Shown here: in pieces, positions 61,261 through 64,000 of the stretch
Layout of the letters: the number at the start of each line of letters is the position of its first letter
Numbering within the stretch: the stretch's first letter is position 1
Origin: CAYNRA01 sp046296415
GTDB lineage: Bacteria; Bacteroidota; Bacteroidia; Cytophagales; Spirosomataceae
DNA length: 64,000 bases
NCBI GenBank assembly: GCA_046296415.1
Contig: JBKBLN010000003.1
Span: 62,001 to 126,000 of the forward strand
Direction of reading: 5' to 3'
Program-made: the position numbers and the translations under genes
Notes under the pieces: generated by a model
The model's database searches: none
Told to the model about the DNA's origin: nothing
What the model saw: the letters and a program-made list of their open reading frames with translations, nothing else

Positions 61261-61301
61261 ATAGCGAAATATAAGGCACACTGTACGTTATATTTCGCTA
61301 T
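61261..61301. repeat. 13-bp inverted repeat between ctaD and ctaA
   Basis: ATAGCGAAATATA (61261-61273) and its exact complement (61289-61301) flank 15 bases. No T-tract follows on the minus strand, so an intercistronic stabilising or processing hairpin, or a partial attenuator, is more likely than a full terminator. Confidence 0.7.
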
Positions 61302-61331
61302 CGAATTGTGTACAATATACCTGACTAGAAA

Positions 61332-63206
61332 TTAATCAGGGATATTGTAATCGTATTTGATTGAATCGATTTCTTTTTCTTTAGCGATCAATTCATTTTC
61401 CTCTGGTAAGTTCGACTCAGGAGTAGCTGAGAAAGGAACGTTTTGAGGAATGAAGTCGACTGCTGAACCAGGCTTCGAATAATCGTAAGGCCAACGGTAT
61501 ACTGTAGGAATTTCACCCGGCCAGTTACCATGACCTGGCTCAATTGGAGTTGTCCACTCCAAGGTATTCGAATTCCAAGGGTTAGCTGTGGCTTTCTTCC
61601 CTTTGAAGATAGAATAAATGAAGTTGTATAGGAAAACAAATTGAGCAACAAATGTCAAGATAGCCGCGATAGAAATGAAGCTATTCAAATCGGCATACGA
61701 ATTGAAAGTCTCAAATCCTGACCACTGATAATACCGACGAGGGAAACCAGCGATACCTAAGTAGTGCATTGGGAAGAATACCAAATATACTCCGATGAAG
61801 GTCGCCCAGAAATGAACATAACCTAATGTTTTGTTCATCATACGACCAAACATTTTGGGGAACCAATGGTAAACTCCGGCAATCATACCAAAGAAGGCAG
61901 CCGATCCCATAACCAAGTGGAAGTGAGCAACTACGAAGTAGGTATCATGCAACTGAATATCCAAAGCGGAGTTACCTAGGATAATCCCGGTTAAACCACC
62001 CGATACGAAGAAGGATACTAAACCAATAGCAAATAACATGGCAGGTGTAAAAATAATATTACCTCTCCAAAGCGTCGTAATGTAGTTGAACGCCTTCACG
62101 GCCGAAGGAACGGCAATAATAAGTGTTAACAACATAAAGACCGACCCAAGGAATGGGTTCATACCAGTCATGAACATATGGTGTGCCCAAACGATAAACG
62201 CAAGGAACATAATACCTGCCATCGAGAAAATCATAGCTTTGTAACCAAAGATAGGTTTACGCGAATTCGTGGCAATGATTTCGGAAGTCAAACCTAAAGC
62301 AGGCAAAATGACGATGTAAACCTCGGGGTGTCCTAGGAACCAGAATAGGTGCTGAAAGAGGATCGGAGAACCACCTTGATTAGGCAATGCCTGGCCATTG
62401 ATGTAGATATCGGAAAGATAAAAAGATGTACCAAAGCTACGATCGAAAATCAACAACAAAGCAGCTGATAACAATACAGGGAAAGATAGGATACCTAAAA
62501 TAGCCGTGAAAGTAAACGCCCAAATCGTCAAAGGCATTTTGTCAAACGACATACCTTTGGTACGTAGGTTGATCACTGTAGTTACATAATTGATACCCCC
62601 TAACAAAGATGAAGCAATGAATAGAGCCATGGATACAAGCCAGAGCGTCATACCTGAGCCTGATCCAGGATTGGCATCTTCCAATGCGCTAAGCGGAGGA
62701 TAAATTACCCAGCCACCACCTGCAGGACCTGTTTCTAGGAATATAGAATAGAACATGATAACACTGGAAATAAAGAATAACCAGTAAGATAACATGTTCA
62801 TAAAGCCAGATGCCATATCGCGGGCACCTACTTGTAAAGGAATCAGGAAGTTTGAAAAAGTACCACTCAAACCGGCAGTCAATACAAAGAATACCATGAT
62901 GGTACCGTGCATCGTAACAAGTGCCAAGTAGAAGTTAGGATCCAGCTTACCTTGCTCATCAATCCAACCACCCAAAATAGGTTTCAACCATGACAAATCC
63001 ATGTCAGGAAAACCCAGCTGAAGTCTAAAAATACTAGACATCAATCCACCGATAATCGCCCAGAAAATACCAGTAAATAGGTATTGCTTGGCAATCATCT
63101 TATGATCCAACGAGAAGACATACTTTGAGAAAAAGCCCTCCTCGTGGTGATGCTCCTCATGAGCACCGTGCGAATCTACATGCACATCTTGTGATAACGA
63201 AGCCAT
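61332..63206 (-). CDS. ctaD: cytochrome c oxidase subunit I
   Basis: 624 residues, 12 core helices with a hydrophilic C-terminal tail. Heme/CuB ligands are in TMHGTIMVFF (low-spin heme His), FWFLGHPEVYIV (CuB His cross-linked Tyr), WAHHMFMTG (CuB His pair) and DTYFVVAHFHLVM (heme a3 and a His). The Glu in GHPEVY marks an A1-type proton channel. A His-rich N-terminal stretch (VDSHGAHEEHHHEEG) is unusual and may bind metal. It reduces oxygen to water as part of an aa3-type oxidase. coxB precedes it. Confidence 0.95.
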   Translation of the reverse strand: MASLSQDVHVDSHGAHEEHHHEEGFFSKYVFSLDHKMIAKQYLFTGIFWAIIGGLMSSIFRLQLGFPDMDLSWLKPILGGWIDEQGKLDPNFYLALVTMHGTIMVFFVLTAGLSGTFSNFLIPLQVGARDMASGFMNMLSYWLFFISSVIMFYSIFLETGPAGGGWVIYPPLSALEDANPGSGSGMTLWLVSMALFIASSLLGGINYVTTVINLRTKGMSFDKMPLTIWAFTFTAILGILSFPVLLSAALLLIFDRSFGTSFYLSDIYINGQALPNQGGSPILFQHLFWFLGHPEVYIVILPALGLTSEIIATNSRKPIFGYKAMIFSMAGIMFLAFIVWAHHMFMTGMNPFLGSVFMLLTLIIAVPSAVKAFNYITTLWRGNIIFTPAMLFAIGLVSFFVSGGLTGIILGNSALDIQLHDTYFVVAHFHLVMGSAAFFGMIAGVYHWFPKMFGRMMNKTLGYVHFWATFIGVYLVFFPMHYLGIAGFPRRYYQWSGFETFNSYADLNSFISIAAILTFVAQFVFLYNFIYSIFKGKKATANPWNSNTLEWTTPIEPGHGNWPGEIPTVYRWPYDYSKPGSAVDFIPQNVPFSATPESNLPEENELIAKEKEIDSIKYDYNIPD

Positions 63207-63230
63207 AGAGTTGTATTGTTTTAAGATCTT

Positions 63231-64000
63231 TTATTTCATCGATACAGAGGCCGTAGCAGCAACTGCTGTTTTTGTACTATCTGTTTCTGCTACAGGTTGC
63301 TCAGGCGCAGGAAGGTATTTCATGGCCTTAGCTTTTAACTTTTCAGGAACGTCAGCCAAAAAGTCGGGATAAACCGCCAAAATAGGCTTTTGTTCTTTTT
63401 TCCATTTTTCGTAATCAGCGGGCTCATCGACGATGAGTTTAAGCTTCATAGCAAAGTGACCGCGGCCACAAATTTCGGTACAGGCGATTTCGTAGTTAAA
63501 GTCTGGATTTCCTAATTCGGCCCGCATTTCCTCGGTGCTTTTATCAGGATGGAACCAGAATTTAGTAGGCATACCAGGTACCGCATCCATTTTTACACGC
63601 ATGTGAGGAATGAATACTGAATGTAAGACATCCCGGGCGCGAATTTTCAACAAAACGGGTTGACCTTTAGGGATGTGCATTTCAGTTTCGTTGGTAAAAT
63701 CATCAAATGAGTTCTCATCTGTGAAATCGATACCAAATACATTTCCACGGGTATCATCCATGAGCTTGTACGAGTAATTACCAAGGGTGTTATCATCAAC
63801 ACCTGGATAGCGTACTTGCCAACCAAATTGTTTACCCATGATCTCGATCACCTCAGCGTCTTCAGGTGCATCATCCATCACTTTATTCCAAACTAACAAT
63901 CCAGAGAAAACAAGTCCTGCCATTACGATTGCTGGAATGACTGTCCAGATTAACTCTAATTTGTTGTTGTGAGGATAAAAAGTTGCTTTAACGTTCTTGT
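63231..64000 (-). CDS. coxB: cytochrome c oxidase subunit II, partial (5' end beyond right edge)
   Basis: The open frame continues to the window edge: codons upstream of the first internal ATG read NNKLELIWTVIPAIVM, the second membrane helix, so the start lies outside. The CuA domain has the His in LHSVFIPHM, the Cys pair in ACTEICGRGHFAM and Met. It accepts electrons from cytochrome c. No C-terminal cytochrome c domain is fused; the tail is Ala/Thr-rich and ends about 35 residues after the CuA fold. It is 24 bp upstream of ctaD. Confidence 0.92.
   Translation of the reverse strand, partial: KNVKATFYPHNNKLELIWTVIPAIVMAGLVFSGLLVWNKVMDDAPEDAEVIEIMGKQFGWQVRYPGVDDNTLGNYSYKLMDDTRGNVFGIDFTDENSFDDFTNETEMHIPKGQPVLLKIRARDVLHSVFIPHMRVKMDAVPGMPTKFWFHPDKSTEEMRAELGNPDFNYEIACTEICGRGHFAMKLKLIVDEPADYEKWKKEQKPILAVYPDFLADVPEKLKAKAMKYLPAPEQPVAETDSTKTAVAATASVSMK

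Overview
The window reads as chromosomal DNA from a member of the Bacteroidota, most likely an aerobic, free-living Cytophagales (Spirosomataceae/Cytophagaceae-like). The evidence is SusC/SusD and other TonB-dependent receptors, a type IX secretion C-terminal sorting domain, LytTR regulators, absence of obvious Shine-Dalgarno sequences, promoters of the Bacteroidota form TTTG-N19-TAnnTTTG, and a tRNA-Tyr/Gly/Thr-tuf unit. The species assignment is inference. I see no rRNA, CRISPR array, insertion sequence or prophage.

Layout. 0-5 kb: a partial M20 peptidase, an esterase, a T9SS cargo protein, an MFS exporter and a TlpA-like thioredoxin protein. 5-11.7 kb: a short dcw (cell division) block rsmH-ftsL-ftsI, followed on the same strand by a polyprenyl diphosphate synthase, a rhomboid protease, a membrane LytTR protein and a sulfite-oxidase-fold protein. 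11.7-17.6 kb: accessory and housekeeping genes (SDR, ADP-ribosylglycohydrolase, AlkA-type glycosylase) around an AT-rich stretch (about 14.2-16.6 kb) with a WG-repeat protein, an unrecognised protein whose C-terminal half looks like a degenerate PD-(D/E)XK fold, and about 0.5 kb without a convincing gene. 17.7-22 kb: a LytTR response regulator with its TPR histidine kinase, then methylmalonyl-CoA epimerase and ArgE. 22-28.5 kb: a beta-propeller phytase translationally coupled to a TonB receptor, and a second TonB receptor. 28.6-31.5 kb: an APC permease and an S41 processing protease.

31.5-35.3 kb is an ebo gene cluster in the order eboA-eboB-eboC-eboD (minus strand), a poorly understood metabolite-trafficking system. 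The eboE and eboF partners are not adjacent. An AraC regulator and a TIM-barrel isomerase-like protein lie upstream. 37.7-39.8 kb is an ECF sigma / membrane protein / DUF4097-like operon, followed by a secreted GH65 enzyme and two small unknown genes.

43-51 kb is a pectin utilisation locus: SusC, SusD, PL10 pectate lyase, and a fusion of an acetylesterase-like hydrolase with a pectin methylesterase. A LacI-type palindrome lies upstream. 51-53.8 kb holds a Tet-type MFS exporter and the tRNA-Tyr/Gly/Thr-tuf unit with an almost ideal promoter. 53.8-56.1 kb is a second ECF sigma operon. 56.2-64 kb is the terminal oxidase cluster (coxB, ctaD, ctaA, ctaB, two subunit III genes, subunit IV, SCO, DUF420), running off the right edge inside coxB.

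The genes are tightly packed. Several convergent neighbours abut or overlap at their stop codons. Where gaps exist they often hold clear hairpin terminators.
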